From Coriobacteriales bacterium (lineage in GTDB: Bacteria > Actinomycetota > Coriobacteriia > Coriobacteriales > UBA8131): a stretch of DNA of 7,320 nt. The notes beneath the pieces were generated by a model, which was given only the letters and a program-made list of their open reading frames with translations, did not search any database and was not told the DNA's origin. Both the position numbers and the translations under genes were made by a program. Location: contig JAISFJ010000083.1 of the NCBI GenBank assembly GCA_031263665.1, positions 1 to 7,320 of the forward strand, written 5' to 3'. Shown here in pieces: positions 6,047-7,320 of the stretch. Positions within the stretch are counted from its first letter, which is position 1. Every line of letters begins with the position of its first letter.

Positions 6047-7320
6047 GTGGGTATGATAAAGCAGCGGGTTCAACGGATGGCCTTGCGTGGCGGGTCGACA
6101 CTCGTATGGGTGATGGTCGTCATTTTGGTGTTGGTTGTCGTGTTGGGCATCGGCTTAACGGCGACGAGTAGCAGGTTTGGGCTTTCGGTCACGCGCCACG
6201 AGCAGCAACAGGCGTACTACACGGCTTTATCCTCCACAAACACCATCGCCGATTGGCTCACAACCAGCACGGCTGACAACGCGAAAAAAGAAAAGGCCGA
6301 AAAACTGCTCGGCACCATTCCCGGCCCTGGGGATAACCCCAACAACATCGACATCACAGAGGACGGACTTCCCGCAGAAGTCGGCACGTGTACGGTGAAC
6401 CTGCGCTATGTCGACTCGAAGAAAAGCACTCTCAAAATCGCCTCGACCGCGGTCTTTGCCGGCGTGAGCGAGACGGTGTCCCTCACCTTAACCCGCGAAG
6501 AAGCAAGTGGCTATTCACCCGGAGCCGATTTGGCTGTCTCAAACTATGACGGCACAAAATACGACAAGCGGGCAGACGAGCTCAAAGCCATCAAGTCAAC
6601 AGGCATCGTGGCGATTTATGACAGCAACGAAAAAGATAATACTGGCTACAATGAAACGGATAAGACGCTGCTCAACAGCTACATAAAAACTACGACCAGC
6701 ACCTATGAGGCGCGTTGGACAAACTCAGACCTCACCAAAAAACCATCTACGACGGACAGCGGCAATAGCAGCGAGACCAATAACAGCAATGTCCTCGGAA
6801 CAGAGACCTATCCAGCCAACTCGTCCTCTTCTTCCAACAATAAAAATGATACCAGACGTTTTATGGTACCCATAAACGGACGAATAACCATCGACCCCTT
6901 GGAAAGAGACGGTCATGAAGGGAGCGCTTCGAGTCCCCACTCAAGCGCCACCAGCGGTGACAACACAAGAGTTGTAGGGCTGGCGATAAGCAACACCGCC
7001 GGAAAAAACGTCCTGTTTCGCCTGGCATCGGGCGCAGCATCGACGAGTCCTGGGCTTCTCAACAAGACGGGCACCTTTTATGATTGGTCGGCAAAGCGCT
7101 ACGCCTCGCTGATTACGCTTAACTTCACGGACAATGCCAAGAGCACCGAAGCCAATAACACCGAAAACCTGAAGTACACCGTCCCTGGCAGGTCGCAGGA
7201 AACCTATCCCTGGCATCCGGACAAGTGGGCCAGTATGGACTTTTTGGTGCGGTCAAATGACAGCGTGACAACAAACCTCGTCTTGGGCCCTTTTGCGCAT
7301 AAATACCAAATTGCCCTGGA
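6047..7320 (+). CDS. PilX/GspK-like membrane-anchored (pseudopilin-like) surface protein, 3' end outside the window
   Basis: An open frame runs without a stop from here to the window edge (424 codons so far). GTG 6047 is preferred because AGGGAG (6035-6040) lies 6 nt upstream; ATG 6053 is the alternative two codons later. Numbered from the GTG, a basic N-terminus (K5, R7, R10, R14) leads to G15-G16-S17-T18-L19 and a hydrophobic segment to about residue 39, rich in Val and Leu. The segment QQQAYYTAL (about 50-58) follows, as in PilX/GspK-type prepilins whose members also lack Glu at +5 (Trp here). A prepilin peptidase cut after G16 is plausible. The rest is polar, with a Ser/Asn/Thr-rich low-complexity stretch near residues 240-270. 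It is probably exposed outside the cell and part of a type IV pilus or similar apparatus. An ordinary membrane-anchored surface protein is the alternative. Confidence 0.8.
   Translation, partial: MGMIKQRVQRMALRGGSTLVWVMVVILVLVVVLGIGLTATSSRFGLSVTRHEQQQAYYTALSSTNTIADWLTTSTADNAKKEKAEKLLGTIPGPGDNPNNIDITEDGLPAEVGTCTVNLRYVDSKKSTLKIASTAVFAGVSETVSLTLTREEASGYSPGADLAVSNYDGTKYDKRADELKAIKSTGIVAIYDSNEKDNTGYNETDKTLLNSYIKTTTSTYEARWTNSDLTKKPSTTDSGNSSETNNSNVLGTETYPANSSSSSNNKNDTRRFMVPINGRITIDPLERDGHEGSASSPHSSATSGDNTRVVGLAISNTAGKNVLFRLASGAASTSPGLLNKTGTFYDWSAKRYASLITLNFTDNAKSTEANNTENLKYTVPGRSQETYPWHPDKWASMDFLVRSNDSVTTNLVLGPFAHKYQIAL

Noticed and set aside
6043..6165. Short frame from ATG 6043 just after GGGAG
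   Set aside because: The spacing from the ribosome site is only 2 nt, the frame closes after about 40 codons, and the frame from GTG 6047 stays open for more than 1.2 kb with a sensible signal sequence.
1..7320. CRISPR arrays, complete insertion sequences, riboswitches
   Set aside because: No regularly spaced direct repeats, transposase motifs or recognisable aptamer cores were seen on either strand.

Overview
The window looks like a chromosomal stretch of an anaerobically respiring, moderately GC-rich bacterium. There is no taxonomic marker such as rRNA. The set of genes (a NarL-type regulator, an exported molybdopterin oxidoreductase, a four-cluster ferredoxin subunit and an NrfD membrane subunit, plus a class III signal-type pilin-like protein) is common in gut Coriobacteriia such as Eggerthellaceae. 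That assignment is a guess from gene content, not a demonstration.

Layout. Positions 1-162 form one long imperfect inverted repeat with an inner hairpin, probably a small non-autonomous palindromic element. It stops only about 30 nt before a LuxR/NarL-type response regulator (192-833), so the regulator's promoter must lie in or beyond the repeat. A 150-nt gap with a terminator-like or attenuator-like hairpin and T-run follows. Next comes a tightly packed three-gene operon. It encodes a Tat-exported catalytic molybdenum subunit (984-3650), a 16-cysteine four-[4Fe-4S] electron-transfer subunit (3653-4324) and a ten-helix NrfD/PsrC-type quinol-interacting membrane anchor (4335-5600). Two tRNA genes on the same strand follow, Gly(UCC) and Arg(UCU), both with encoded CCA. 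A promoter with a perfect TATAAT box then precedes a GTG-started open frame (6047 to the window edge) for a PilX/GspK-like membrane-anchored or pseudopilin-like protein.

How it works together. Electrons from the menaquinol pool should enter through the NrfD protein, pass through the four clusters of the beta subunit and then FS0 of the alpha subunit, and reach the molybdenum site outside the cytoplasmic membrane, where a terminal acceptor is reduced. The alpha subunit reads as a NarG-like (type II) DMSO reductase family member with an Asp molybdenum ligand. It carries Cys where NarG has the His ligand of FS0, and its partners are of the DmsB/PsrC style rather than NarH/NarI. This mosaic is the most interesting content. 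The substrate cannot be read from the sequence. The adjacent response regulator is the natural candidate for control, but its sensor kinase and the usual TorD/NarJ-type chaperone are not in the window.
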